Assembly (NCBI RefSeq): GCF_026339875.1 | Contig: NZ_JAPEPZ010000001.1 | Location: 4,712,001 to 4,776,000, forward strand | Length of the DNA: 64,000 bases | Direction: 5' to 3' | From: Streptomyces sp. NBC_01571 | Lineage (GTDB): Bacteria; Actinomycetota; Actinomycetes; Streptomycetales; Streptomycetaceae | Part shown: piece by piece, positions 22,278 through 30,297 of the stretch | Position numbering within the stretch: position 1 is the stretch's first letter | How the letters are laid out: the number at the start of each line of letters is the position of its first letter | Position numbers and translations under genes: made by a program | Notes under the pieces: model-generated | What the model was told of the DNA's origin: nothing | The model's input: the letters and a program-made list of their open reading frames with translations, nothing else | Database searches by the model: none

Positions 22278-23758
22278 GGGTCTTCGAAGTTAGGCGGGGT
22301 TGAGGTGTCCGCGGGCTCGGCGGGTGGTGACGCAGCGTGTGCGTAGGCGCTGGCTGTCGGCATTGCGGAAGCCGAATGCGTTGCGGGCGACGAGCTTGAT
22401 GACGCGGTTGATGCCTTCGCTCTTGGCGTTGCTGTGGCCGGTGTCGATGAACCCGGCGATCTCGGGCCACCAGCGGTCGACGGTGGTGGCGAGGGTGCAG
22501 GCTTCGGGGATGTCTGAGTCCGCGCACCAGGTGAGGAACTTCCATCGGGCGTGGCCTACTTCTTCGCGGTCGGCGCCGGTTCGGGCCAGGGCGAGGAGGG
22601 TGCGCAGGCTCTCCTTGGCGATCCAGGCGGTCAGCAGCGTCTGCCCGATCGGCCCCTCGTCCAGCAGCGCGTTCCACATCGTGGCGAACTGCTGGTCGGT
22701 GAGGTCCTCACGGTTGCGCAGCAGCCGTCGACGGGCCTTCCATTCCGGGTCGGTGGCGCGTCCACGCCGGCCCCGGATCTCGGCGGTGGTGCGACGCCGT
22801 ACAGCAGAGAGCATCTTGTTCGCGAGCTGGACGATGTGGAAGTGGTCAACGACCACGATGGCATCGGGCAGGCCGGTGCGGATCGCGGCCCGGTAGGTGG
22901 CTGACATGTCGATGGCGACGTAGCGGATGTTCTTTCTCCACTCCAAAGGGGTGGTGGACAGCCAGGCCAGGACGTCGGCGGCGGCACGGCCCTCGACCTG
23001 CCCGAGCAGGCCACCGGCCCCGAGCGCGTCGACGAACCCGGTGTGCCACCTCTCGCGCACCAGGTGCCACTTGCCGGTGTCCGCATCCTGTTCCCAGCGC
23101 GGCCGTCCGCGCCGGGTCTCGTCGACGCCCAGCACCTCCACTTCCGGCAGCGGCGCCTCGGTGACCTCGCGGGCGGCCGCGCGGAAGGCGTCCATCACCG
23201 TCGGCCAGGACACGTGCAGGTCACGGGCGGCCTGGACCACGGTGGAAGCAGCATCCCGCACCCGCAGGGCGGCAGCCCGGCGCAGCCGGCCGGTGATCCG
23301 GGCCCCGGCCGGTATCTGCCGAACCTGCTCGGTGAACGACTTCCGCTCGCATCCGGACTCCCGGCAATACCAACGCCGCTTGCACCACACGAACTCCAAT
23401 CCCCGTTCTCCGTAAGGAAGATCACGTGGACGGGTGTACACGAGGCCCTTCACATGTGACGCGAACACGCCGCAGGAGGGACAGGCCCGGGCGGCTTCGT
23501 CCGCTGTGGTCAGATGCACCCGCCGGGTGCCGTCCATCAGCCGCTCAACGCTCTCGACGGCAAGGCCGTCCAAGTCGAGCAGCACCGCCGTATCGTTGTC
23601 CAAGCCCGTGGTTTCTGGTGATCAAACTGCCGGAGAACAGTCATGATCGCCGATGACCACGGACGCCCTGCACCCACGAGCCGACCACCCCCACGCTTAC
23701 CCTCCGTGAGAACCCCGGAGGACGAAGGCTCACCCACCCCGCCTAACTTCGAAGACCC
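22278..23758 (-). mobile_element. ISL3-family insertion sequence, complete, 1481 bp
   Basis: Perfect 23-bp terminal inverted repeats (22278-22300 and 23736-23758), beginning GGGTCTTCGAAG at the left. An 8-bp target duplication, GCGTATCC, lies at 22270-22277 and 23759-23766. One transposase gene fills it. Intact ends, intact duplication and intact transposase point to a recent, possibly still active insertion. The 8-bp duplication fits ISL3. Confidence 0.95.
22290..23603 (-). CDS. tnp: ISL3-family transposase
   Basis: A 437-aa DDE transposase. An N-terminal zinc finger (ARACPSCGVFASHVKG, with a second pair in KRRWYCRESGCERKSF), helix-turn-helix (ARDLHVSWPTVMDAF) and DDE domain with VLGVDETRRGR and YVAIDMSATYRAAI are in the order expected of ISL3 proteins. 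The C-terminal EGINRVIKLVARNAFGFRN is also typical. Start ATG at 23603; the stop lies inside the region next to the left inverted repeat. It appears full length. Confidence 0.95.
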   Translation of the reverse strand: MDNDTAVLLDLDGLAVESVERLMDGTRRVHLTTADEAARACPSCGVFASHVKGLVYTRPRDLPYGERGLEFVWCKRRWYCRESGCERKSFTEQVRQIPAGARITGRLRRAAALRVRDAASTVVQAARDLHVSWPTVMDAFRAAAREVTEAPLPEVEVLGVDETRRGRPRWEQDADTGKWHLVRERWHTGFVDALGAGGLLGQVEGRAAADVLAWLSTTPLEWRKNIRYVAIDMSATYRAAIRTGLPDAIVVVDHFHIVQLANKMLSAVRRRTTAEIRGRRGRATDPEWKARRRLLRNREDLTDQQFATMWNALLDEGPIGQTLLTAWIAKESLRTLLALARTGADREEVGHARWKFLTWCADSDIPEACTLATTVDRWWPEIAGFIDTGHSNAKSEGINRVIKLVARNAFGFRNADSQRLRTRCVTTRRARGHLNPA

Positions 23759-24137
23759 GCGTATCCGAGGTTCGAGTATTCCTCGGTGGTGCCCGCGGGA
23801 GCTGTGACCAGTGTGTCCAGGCGCCGTACGACCGTGTCCAGGGCCCGGGCGTCGAAGGCCGCGTAGGGGTCGCGGCCGCTGATCCCAGGGGGCAGCCGTG
23901 GCAGGCCCGAGGTGTGCTCGGCGAGGTGGCTCAGGGTGATGCCGGTGCTCCCGGGCGCGGGCAGGAACGACTCCAGCGGGTCGTCGAGGCTCAGGACACC
24001 GCGGCCGGCCAGGGCGGTCAGGACGGTTGCGGTGAGCGTCTTGGTCAGGGACCCGATCTGCACGAACAGGTCCAGGCTGTGGCCGTTGCGTACCCGTGGC
24101 GGCTCGAAGCTGCTGAGTACGCAGGTGGGGACTCGGA

Positions 24138-24562
24138 TCATGTTGGTCCTCGGTCGTGCGTCCGGGGCAGCGCGCATGCGACCGTGCCTCCAGGCATGCG
24201 GTGCCGGTGGGTGGCCACCCGGCGATGGACGAGCCGAGCGGCCTGCGTGATGACGGGCGCGCGCAGGAGCAGTCCCGTGGCCCGGTAGCGGGAACGGGGT
24301 GACGACGCGAGGTAGGAGCCGAGTGCCCGCGCTCCGGAATCAGCCACGCGGGCCCCGCGGAGGACGAGGACTTCTCGGTCGAGGCGCGTTCCCGGTGCGG
24401 CCGGGTGATGTGGTCGGCCAGGGCATGCCACGGCGTGGCCCGCATCCGTGGCCTGGCGTGGCGTTGCGGACGGCTGATGGCCGCCTGGCAGAAACCGCGG
24501 TCACCGTCGAAGGCGAGCGTGGGCGCGTCGGGGCCGATGGCTGCCGAGAGGTCTGTGCGCAC
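24138..24562 (-). pseudogene. DCC-family thiol-disulfide oxidoreductase (DUF393), frameshifted
   Basis: The N-terminal part (TLAFDGDRGFCQAAISRPQR, frame starting GTG 24562 after AGGAGG) and the C-terminal part (REVLVLRGARVADSGARALG through RHRMPGGTVACALPR, ending at 24138) together make a normal ~140-aa DUF393 protein, but they lie in different frames. The shift is within about 24,378-24,400. The family signature DGxCxxC is also damaged: it reads DGDRGFC, with Arg for the first Cys. DUF393 genes often accompany HTTM genes, as here. Its stop overlaps the hydrolase ATG, so the two were once co-translated. Confidence 0.7.
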
Positions 24563-24636
24563 GGGCTTGTCCTCCTGTGCGGGGTTCGTGGGCAGGGCCG
24601 GGCAGGCACGGGCGGCCCCCGAAGGGCCAATCAGGC

Positions 24637-25167
24637 TCACGCGAGCCAGAGTTCAAGCACGGCCTCCCGCTCACGTGACCGGAGGACCTTGGTCGGCCGG
24701 GTCTGTTCCCACCACTTGGTCATGACGGCGGGCGTGCCGGTGCCCTGGGTGAAGTCGTCGAGCAACCGGCGTGAGAGGGCGACCTCGCGCGGGGAGTAGG
24801 CGACGGAGGCGCTGGAGTAGACCGGCGTCCGGTAGGTGCCGTCGGACGCGATGACGGAGACGGTCATCTCGGTCGGGCTGCTCGGCACCCAGGCGTCCAG
24901 AGCTGCCGCGATGAAGCTCGCGGCGTGGGTCGCCCAGCGTTGCGGAGCGGAGCGGGTCGGGACTTCGGTGATCTCCAGGCCGACGAGGTCGGACCATGTC
25001 CACTCCCGTGGGTGCGGACCGGTGACGCGAGGCCCCGCTGTCGTGAGCACCATGTTGGGGGCCGGTGCCGTCGCCGGGGCTCCCATGTACACACCATCCG
25101 CCGAGACCCAGAACAGTCCCACCGTGGCGCCGTCCTCGGCGGGGTGCAGGGGCGGGATTTCTTCCAT
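24637..25167 (-). CDS. Conserved hypothetical protein (176 aa) in the HTTM cluster
   Basis: A 176-aa cytoplasmic-looking protein (MEEIPPLHPAEDGATVGLFW). Recognisable features are the Trp-rich WTWSDLVGLEI and a C-terminal helical region (REVALSRRLLDDFTQGTG). No catalytic motif or membrane segment. The ATG at 25167 was chosen over a longer upstream frame because AAGGAG lies before it and the upstream residues are low complexity. It lies between the HTTM gene and the DUF393 pseudogene on the same strand, so may be co-transcribed. Confidence 0.65.
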   Translation of the reverse strand: MEEIPPLHPAEDGATVGLFWVSADGVYMGAPATAPAPNMVLTTAGPRVTGPHPREWTWSDLVGLEITEVPTRSAPQRWATHAASFIAAALDAWVPSSPTEMTVSVIASDGTYRTPVYSSASVAYSPREVALSRRLLDDFTQGTGTPAVMTKWWEQTRPTKVLRSREREAVLELWLA

Positions 25168-25313
25168 GTCCTGTCGGTCTCCTTGGTCGACCCGGTGAAA
25201 CTGAGAACTTGCCCGTCGCCCGCCGCCGTTGCGCCGTTTTCGGTCAAAGGCGCGGGGAAGGCTGTGCGGACCCCTCTGCGCGGACGACCGGGGCCCCTTC
25301 TGGACGAACTCCG

Positions 25314-26309
25314 TTATACGGACTCCTCGGTGAGCGCTCCTTCGCGGGCGTTCTCTCCGCGCTGCCGCGTCTTCCGGACCCACCGGCTCAGCCGTACGGC
25401 CGACTCGCGCGCCATGGAGACGGCCTTGCCGAGTTCCCTGTCGAGGAAGACGAGGTCACAGGCGATCATCGTCAGGGCGAAGCCGGTCAGCCCCATGCAC
25501 ACCGCGATGGCGAGGTGGAAGCTGATCGACATCGCGGCGGCCCAGGGACGCAGCGCCGGGACCAGCACGCCCATGGGGAAGTAGACGAGGAAGAAGACGG
25601 TGACGTACGTCCCGGCCACGACCAGGAAGTCGTTGCCGTAGACCAGGTTCGAGACGCCGGGCAGCGAGAACTCCGGAACCCGGAGCACGTAGAACAAGGC
25701 GGTCCCGTCCTGCCACATCTGCCCCTGCACCTTGTACAGGCCGCTGACGACGTACACCAGGCACATCTGGGCGGCCACGGCCACGACACCGAGATTGTGC
25801 AGCGGCGTGGTCAGCGAGCCCAGCTGCGCCGGCACGCGCCGGGCGAGTCTGTCCGCGAGGCCGGAGGACAGGGAGAACCGGTCGTAGCAGCGTGTGGCGA
25901 GGAGCATGAGAATGACCAGGTAGGCGAGGTTGTCGCCGCCGTCGAGCAGGACCGGCTGGCGCTCGTAGAGGGACCACAGGAGCACCCAGTGGCAGGCGAG
26001 TACGGCCCTGCCGCCGATGCCCAGGGTCACCATCAGGGCGGCGAGCAGGCCCAGATGGAAGACCAGTTGGAACCATGCCTCCGAGGAACTCCAGGCGTAC
26101 AGGCTGAAGGAACCGCCCTCGTGCACCTGTGCGACGAATTCACGCCACGGCAGAACGGCGGTGGGCCCGAAGAGGTAATCCCGGTCGGCGTACTGACTGA
26201 CGTAGAACATCAGCCCGACGAACCCCAGCAGGGCACGGGTTCCGGACACCCCGACGACGCCGAGCGGTACCGAACTCCACCTGTCGACAGCGGAGATGAG
26301 CTTTTTCAC
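25314..26309 (-). CDS. HTTM domain membrane protein (SdpB/VKGC-like)
   Basis: A 331-aa protein with about seven to eight membrane segments. The HTTM hallmarks are a DGGDNLAYLVILMLL segment, the aromatic WQDGTALFYVL segment and C-terminal FHLAIAVCMGLTGFALTMIA. HTTM proteins are related to vitamin-K gamma-carboxylase membrane domains and include SdpB, which matures the SDP peptide toxin. GTG start at 26309 overlaps the DUF5819 stop in a GTGA; a longer frame to 26390 is unlikely. Part of a coupled secreted peptide/DUF5819/HTTM trio. The sdp-like role is inferred from gene order and domain. Confidence 0.85.
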   Translation of the reverse strand: MKKLISAVDRWSSVPLGVVGVSGTRALLGFVGLMFYVSQYADRDYLFGPTAVLPWREFVAQVHEGGSFSLYAWSSSEAWFQLVFHLGLLAALMVTLGIGGRAVLACHWVLLWSLYERQPVLLDGGDNLAYLVILMLLATRCYDRFSLSSGLADRLARRVPAQLGSLTTPLHNLGVVAVAAQMCLVYVVSGLYKVQGQMWQDGTALFYVLRVPEFSLPGVSNLVYGNDFLVVAGTYVTVFFLVYFPMGVLVPALRPWAAAMSISFHLAIAVCMGLTGFALTMIACDLVFLDRELGKAVSMARESAVRLSRWVRKTRQRGENAREGALTEESV

Positions 26310-26947
26310 CCCGCCGCCTCCGCATTCCGCCACTTGAGGTCTTCGAAGCTGGTCTTTCCTTTGGCGAAGGAATCCTTGCGCTGCGACCACGAGGGCAGTT
26401 CGTGCACGTACATGCGCACCTGCACACGAGAAGGCGCCGAGCCCTCACAGACCTCCGGCAACTGGGACTGCGCATACCGCGCCAGGAAGTTCTCCGCGTC
26501 GTTCCGGGACGCCTTCTCGTCCGGAAGGAGAGGAACCGGCCGCTTCTTCTTCTCCATTTCCTTGTTCCGCAAGCGCGCCAGAACCGGATCCGGAGTGGCC
26601 ATCTGAGTGATGGTCCCGCTGACGAGCCGGTCCATACGAGACGGAAAGAACCGGTCGTGTTGAACCCTGGCCACATAGGGCCGGGTGACGTCATAGAAGC
26701 CGGTGACCCGGCCGTCTCCGCACTTGGCCCGCGCGACAATGCCGCGGTCGTCCGACAAGGGGTCCGGAGCGAAAAGCATCCAGTTCTGCGACAGATAGGG
26801 CTCCGTCACGGAATTGATCTCGTCGTAGTAGCGCAGCTTGACGGGGTTCAGCGGCGCCTGGGTCAGTGCGGCGGCGGCGAGGTAGGTGCCCAGGAGGGCG
26901 GCCCCGGAAACGAGGACCGCCCTCCTGAGCATGACGTGCTCGGTCAC
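26306..26947 (-). CDS. DUF5819 family protein (SdpA-like position)
   Basis: A 213-aa membrane-anchored protein. An N-terminal hydrophobic segment (AVLVSGAALLGTYLAAAAL) is followed by an extracytoplasmic region with YLSQNWMLFAPDPLSDDRG, a conserved W-x-F-AP-P signature of this family, and a basic C-terminal part. GTG at 26947 overlaps the stop of the secreted-peptide gene in GTGA; an ATG at 26932 is an alternative. DUF5819 proteins are regularly encoded beside HTTM proteins. By analogy with SdpA it may help mature the upstream small secreted protein, an inference from synteny. Confidence 0.75.
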   Translation of the reverse strand: MTEHVMLRRAVLVSGAALLGTYLAAAALTQAPLNPVKLRYYDEINSVTEPYLSQNWMLFAPDPLSDDRGIVARAKCGDGRVTGFYDVTRPYVARVQHDRFFPSRMDRLVSGTITQMATPDPVLARLRNKEMEKKKRPVPLLPDEKASRNDAENFLARYAQSQLPEVCEGSAPSRVQVRMYVHELPSWSQRKDSFAKGKTSFEDLKWRNAEAAG

Positions 26948-27252
26948 TTGTCGAAGACCGTCTCGGCCGCCTTGGCACCGCCGACGCCTCCGGTGGGCTT
27001 CAGATGAGTCCCGAAGACGTCGTTGGCCACCTGGCCGAGCCCCTTCGCCACATGCGGGCAGGCCGCGCGGCCGTGCACCACGGCCTTGCCCAGCAGGCTG
27101 CCGAAGCCGGCGGGCGTCCTCGCGGCGCCCGGCTGGACGGCCGCCGGAGCGGCGTGCACCTGCGGCGCGGCGGCCTGCGCGGTTCCCTGCACGCTCAGCA
27201 CGGCCGCGACACCGGCCGTGGCGATACCCGCGACGGCGAACAGCTTTTTCAT
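26944..27252 (-). CDS. Small secreted protein, candidate peptide precursor (102 aa)
   Basis: A 102-aa precursor with a textbook signal peptide (MKKLFAVAGIATAGVAAVLS, cleavage near AQA-AA). The mature part is Ala/Gly-rich with one cysteine (GRAACPHVAKG) and a glycine-rich hydrophobic C-terminal stretch. ATG at 27252 has AAGGAG 6 nt upstream. The stop is coupled to the DUF5819 gene. First gene of the trio, so it is the natural candidate for a processed secreted peptide, like SdpC. It differs from SdpC in being shorter and in having one cysteine only. Confidence 0.6.
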   Translation of the reverse strand: MKKLFAVAGIATAGVAAVLSVQGTAQAAAPQVHAAPAAVQPGAARTPAGFGSLLGKAVVHGRAACPHVAKGLGQVANDVFGTHLKPTGGVGGAKAAETVFDK

Positions 27253-27713
27253 CTTCTCTCCTTGCACCTGCCGAATTTCGGGCAGATTTATCCGAGGGAC
27301 AGAAGAGGGATGGAATGCCGACAGCACGGAAGTGTGCTGCCCAAATTTCCCCCTGTTGACCACGAGGACACTTTCGGCATGTGGTCAGCACGCCGTGTCC
27401 TCGTTGGCTTGAATACTTCCACACCGAGAGCCGATGTTTCTCGCCAGTAACAACGGCGCGACCGAAAACGATCACCCGCGGGGCGAGGCGTGACCAAATT
27501 GGTCAAAAAATGAACTTTTACCTCATGGTCAATTCAGAACAAATAAGGACAACAGCTGGGGTGGTTCATGGCGATCAGGGGTGGATGCCCCCAGGGCGTC
27601 CAGCGGAAGGGTTGGCCGAAAACACGCGGGCTCGGCGTGAGCGGATCCGGCTGGCGGCCGCCCGTTTGACCGAGGCCGGGGGACCAGGGCGACGCCGGTG
27701 CAAAGCGCGTCGG
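27253..27713. other. Non-coding upstream region with AT-rich patch and palindrome
   Basis: No supported gene. The region 27480-27560 is unusually AT-rich for this genome and contains TGACCAAATTGGTCA (27491-27505), a 7-bp-arm palindrome that could be an operator. It is upstream of the secreted peptide trio. No -35/-10 pair was identified with confidence. Confidence 0.35.
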
Positions 27714-28052
27714 CTACGCCGCACGCGCGGCCGGTCGGCTGTGCGTGCGGGTTCTCGAAGGGGCCGGTGAGCGCCCCGACTCGTCCCGGTTCAGACGCGG
27801 TCGGTGGACGGTCCCGAGGGCTTCGGTCTCACGAGGGGCTGCCGGGGCGGACCGTGAGGTGCCGGAATCCTGACGCAAAGTGACCGCACCGGACCCGTCG
27901 ACGGACCCGATGCCGCCGGTGCCCGCGCCTGCCGTTCCGTACCCGAACCAGAGCGTGCCCCCGGCGACGGCCGGCGAGTCGGGATGCGTGCCCGCGCCCG
28001 TGCCGTGACGAGCCGACTGGGTCAGGTTCTCCGTACTGATCGCCGCGATCAC
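27714..28052 (-). pseudogene. Possible fragment of a beta-propeller-like surface protein
   Basis: A short frame reads STENLTQSARHGTGAGTHPD, then LWFGYGTAGAGTGGIGS and GAVTLRQDSG. This looks like one blade of a repetitive secreted beta-propeller protein, without start, signal peptide or following repeats. The rest of the frame is low complexity. Weakly supported; could be chance. Confidence 0.25.
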
Positions 28053-28079
28053 CGCGGTCGGCCGTGCGGGACCTCGCTG

Positions 28080-28838
28080 TCACCCGGTCGCGACGCTGAG
28101 GGCCGGTCCCGCGATGGTCATGCTGCCGCTGAGCCGGGCGACCTGTGAGACGGTCACGTTCTCGAAGGTGATGGTGCGGGTGGGCACGGCGGGGTGGGAG
28201 AGCCACGGGGGCAGTGCGTCGGGGGTGACGGTGACGCTGCGGTCCGCCGGGAGCGGAGCGCCGCCCAGTCCGACGAGCGTCCCGTACAGCTTCCGGGTGT
28301 AGAGGGTCACCACGTCCTTGCCCTTGAACGTGGAGGTGGTCGCGGGCTTGGCCCGCAGACGCATCGCCGCGCGGCCGCGGCCCGCCGTCAGGTCGAGGTC
28401 GCCGAAGTCCAGCGACCGTGCGGTGAACTTCAGCAGCCGCTCGGACCCGGCGGCGGTCCTGACGATGACCACGCCGCGGAAGGCGCTCCCGTGGAGCACG
28501 AGTCTGTCGGCACGCAGCACCCAGGGGACATTGGCCGGATGGTCCGGTGGTCGGGCGACCGGCGTGCCGGCCCCTGCCGGCTGTCCTGACGTACGGATGC
28601 CGCCAGGGGCGAGCAACGCCTTCGAGGCCGCTGGTGTGGCGAGTTGCAGGACCAAGGACAGGGCGGCCACTGTCAGCGCGCAGGCGAGGGACCGCAGCAG
28701 TTGGCCGGTCGAGGGGCCCTTCGCCGCACCGGTCGGACGGCAGGGGTCCGGCGCCGGCCCGCTCGCAGCGCAGCCGGACAGGGCGGACGCACGGTCGGAC
28801 ACGGCGGCTGCACGGCCGGTCAGCGTGTCACTCGCCAC
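28080..28838 (-). CDS. Exported hypothetical protein of the DUF6230/DUF6114 cluster
   Basis: A 252-aa protein. An N-terminal low-complexity region precedes a hydrophobic segment (LACALTVAALSLVLQLATPA), after which the chain is extracytoplasmic and beta-rich (LRADRLVLHGSAFRGVVIVR, then GDLDLTAGRGRAAMRLRA). GTG at 28838 lies inside the 3' end of the DUF6114 gene (11-nt overlap), so the genes are coupled. Third gene after DUF6230 and DUF6114, the usual location for a variable exported partner in Streptomyces. No enzymatic motif. Role unknown. Confidence 0.6.
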   Translation of the reverse strand: MASDTLTGRAAAVSDRASALSGCAASGPAPDPCRPTGAAKGPSTGQLLRSLACALTVAALSLVLQLATPAASKALLAPGGIRTSGQPAGAGTPVARPPDHPANVPWVLRADRLVLHGSAFRGVVIVRTAAGSERLLKFTARSLDFGDLDLTAGRGRAAMRLRAKPATTSTFKGKDVVTLYTRKLYGTLVGLGGAPLPADRSVTVTPDALPPWLSHPAVPTRTITFENVTVSQVARLSGSMTIAGPALSVATG

Positions 28839-29310
28839 CGTGGTCCTCGCCCACGGGGACGGGGGTCGGCGCACTGTTCGCCGCGGGCTGCGACTCGGCT
28901 GCGCCCGCCGGAGGAATCCAGGCACAGGCCAGGGATCCGCCGGTCAGGCCGCAGACCAACCCGATGAGAAGACCCCCGAAATTGGCGACGGGAAACGAGA
29001 TGAGGGCAAGCAGAATGACCGTGATCCCTGCGAATACGCGCATCTGCTGCTGGAACCAGAGGGAGACGGCGAGGGTCACGAGGAGAACCCCGATGATCAG
29101 CGACCCCGCGCCGGCCGAGGTCGACAGTGCCAGCGGGATGGCGCCGAAGTTCAGGTGTGCGTACGGAAAGTAGATGATGGGCAAGCCCGCCGCGAAGGTG
29201 AACAGCCCGGCCCAGAAGGGGCGTTCGCCACGCCAGGTCCTGAATCGTCGTCGGGCGTCGGTGGCGGCGACGCGCACGTTCTCGCGTCTGCCGCTGCGTG
29301 GGAAGAACAC
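28828..29310 (-). CDS. DUF6114 membrane protein
   Basis: A 160-aa protein with four membrane segments (PFWAGLFTFAAGLPIIYFPY, then LALSTSAGAGSLIIGVLLV, and two more to about residue 130) and a polar Pro/Ala tail. The start WRGERPFWAGLF and order of segments match DUF6114. GTG at 29310 was chosen for GGAG 7 nt upstream. It is typically encoded after a DUF6230 protein, as here. Function unknown; the pair probably acts at the cell surface. Confidence 0.8.
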   Translation of the reverse strand: MFFPRSGRRENVRVAATDARRRFRTWRGERPFWAGLFTFAAGLPIIYFPYAHLNFGAIPLALSTSAGAGSLIIGVLLVTLAVSLWFQQQMRVFAGITVILLALISFPVANFGGLLIGLVCGLTGGSLACAWIPPAGAAESQPAANSAPTPVPVGEDHGGE

Positions 29311-29387
29311 GTGAGCTCTCCGTGATGTCCGGCGGGCGGGAGTACGTGGCGGGCGGGCAGGCAGTGTGCGTGTTGTGTGCCGCTGGA

Positions 29388-30011
29388 TCAGAAGCACTCG
29401 TGGTGGCCCTGCCTGAGTCGCACATCGAGGCCCGGAACGTTGAACGTGGCGGCCGAGACCGCGACCGTGGTGAAGTGCACGTCCCTCAGAAGCGCCGAAT
29501 CCGCCTGCTGGGCAAAGCCGTTGGGATCGAAGAACCGGGAGTTCCTGTCTCCCCGGCTGATCGGGCCCTTGCTGACCGCTCCCGCCGCCACACCGATGTC
29601 GAGGTCGTTGAAATTCGCCTGCCCGCTCGACACGGATGTCGCGTCGAGGAACAGGTCCCTCGCCTCGATGCGGCTGCGTTGGCCGCCGGTGATCCTCAGT
29701 GTGTACGGGCCCAGGACCGGGATCGGGACCACCACGGACTGGCACAGCCCGCTGATCTCCGCACGGCGGGCTCCGGTGACCACGACCGGCACGAGGGTGC
29801 CCTCCCTGGTCACGTCCACCGTGCCGTAGATGCTCAGACCGTGCGCGTCCAGGGTGTCCAGGGCCACCTGGAACTTCTGGCCCGAGATGAGGAACGACGC
29901 GGCCAGTGCTCCTTGGGCCATACCGACACCGAGGGCCGCCGCGGCCACCACACTCGGGACGAGGACGCGGGCGAAGCGCTTCCAGGAGGTCCTGCCGGCG
30001 CGGTGCAGCAT
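29388..30011 (-). CDS. DUF6230 family exported protein
   Basis: A 207-aa protein. N-terminal signal/anchor (VLVPSVVAAAALGVGMAQGA) is followed by a beta-rich extracytoplasmic domain (SFLISGQKFQVALDTLDAHG, then VPVVVTGARRAEISGLCQSV). The order matches DUF6230, sometimes labelled cholesterol esterase without experimental support. GGAGGAGACGGG before the ATG confirms the start. First gene of a three-gene minus-strand operon. Function unknown. Confidence 0.8.
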   Translation of the reverse strand: MLHRAGRTSWKRFARVLVPSVVAAAALGVGMAQGALAASFLISGQKFQVALDTLDAHGLSIYGTVDVTREGTLVPVVVTGARRAEISGLCQSVVVPIPVLGPYTLRITGGQRSRIEARDLFLDATSVSSGQANFNDLDIGVAAGAVSKGPISRGDRNSRFFDPNGFAQQADSALLRDVHFTTVAVSAATFNVPGLDVRLRQGHHECF

Positions 30012-30297
30012 CCCGTCTCCTCCGGTCAGACGTGAGCTCGCCGATGCCAGACAGGGGTAGGCGACGTCTCTCTAGTGGCGGATCCTAGGCTTCCCGGCGC
30101 GGCAGCCGACGGCACCTCAGGTCGGCCGGACGGGTGAGTCGGTTTCCGTTGCGCCATCCGGTTGACACCCGGTGCAGTGGCGCCGCCGAGGTCTCGCCGG
30201 TCTCGCCAGGGGCACCCGAAGTTCCTTGACGATCAACCGGGCATTCCACGATTGTTCTGTCCATGTCGCTCCCGGAGGGGGTGAAAGGGAGGAAACC

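Larger units (their letters stand above)
21810..24141 (-). pseudogene. Serine beta-lactamase/esterase-like hydrolase split by an IS
   Basis: The gene is in two pieces, 24141-23759 and 22269-21810. Removing the IS and one target duplication restores a 280-codon frame with no shift. It holds the penicillin-recognising fold motifs: SLTK (in FVQIGSLTKTL), YSN (EEYSNLGYA) and HNGATGG in place of the KTG box. The IS landed directly after the YSN motif. The ATG at 24141 overlaps the stop of the upstream DUF393 gene in an ATGA. An upstream in-frame ATG at 24177 has a GGAGG site and may be used. Host gene, inactivated; probable class C-like hydrolase or esterase. Confidence 0.85.

Noticed and set aside
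24299..24799. Plus-strand gene opposite DUF393
   Set aside because: Overlaps the frameshifted DUF393 gene; composition is low complexity and no ribosome site.
27714..28052. Intact small gene
   Set aside because: Only one propeller-like blade is visible, with no signal or ribosome site; listed only as a weak fragment.
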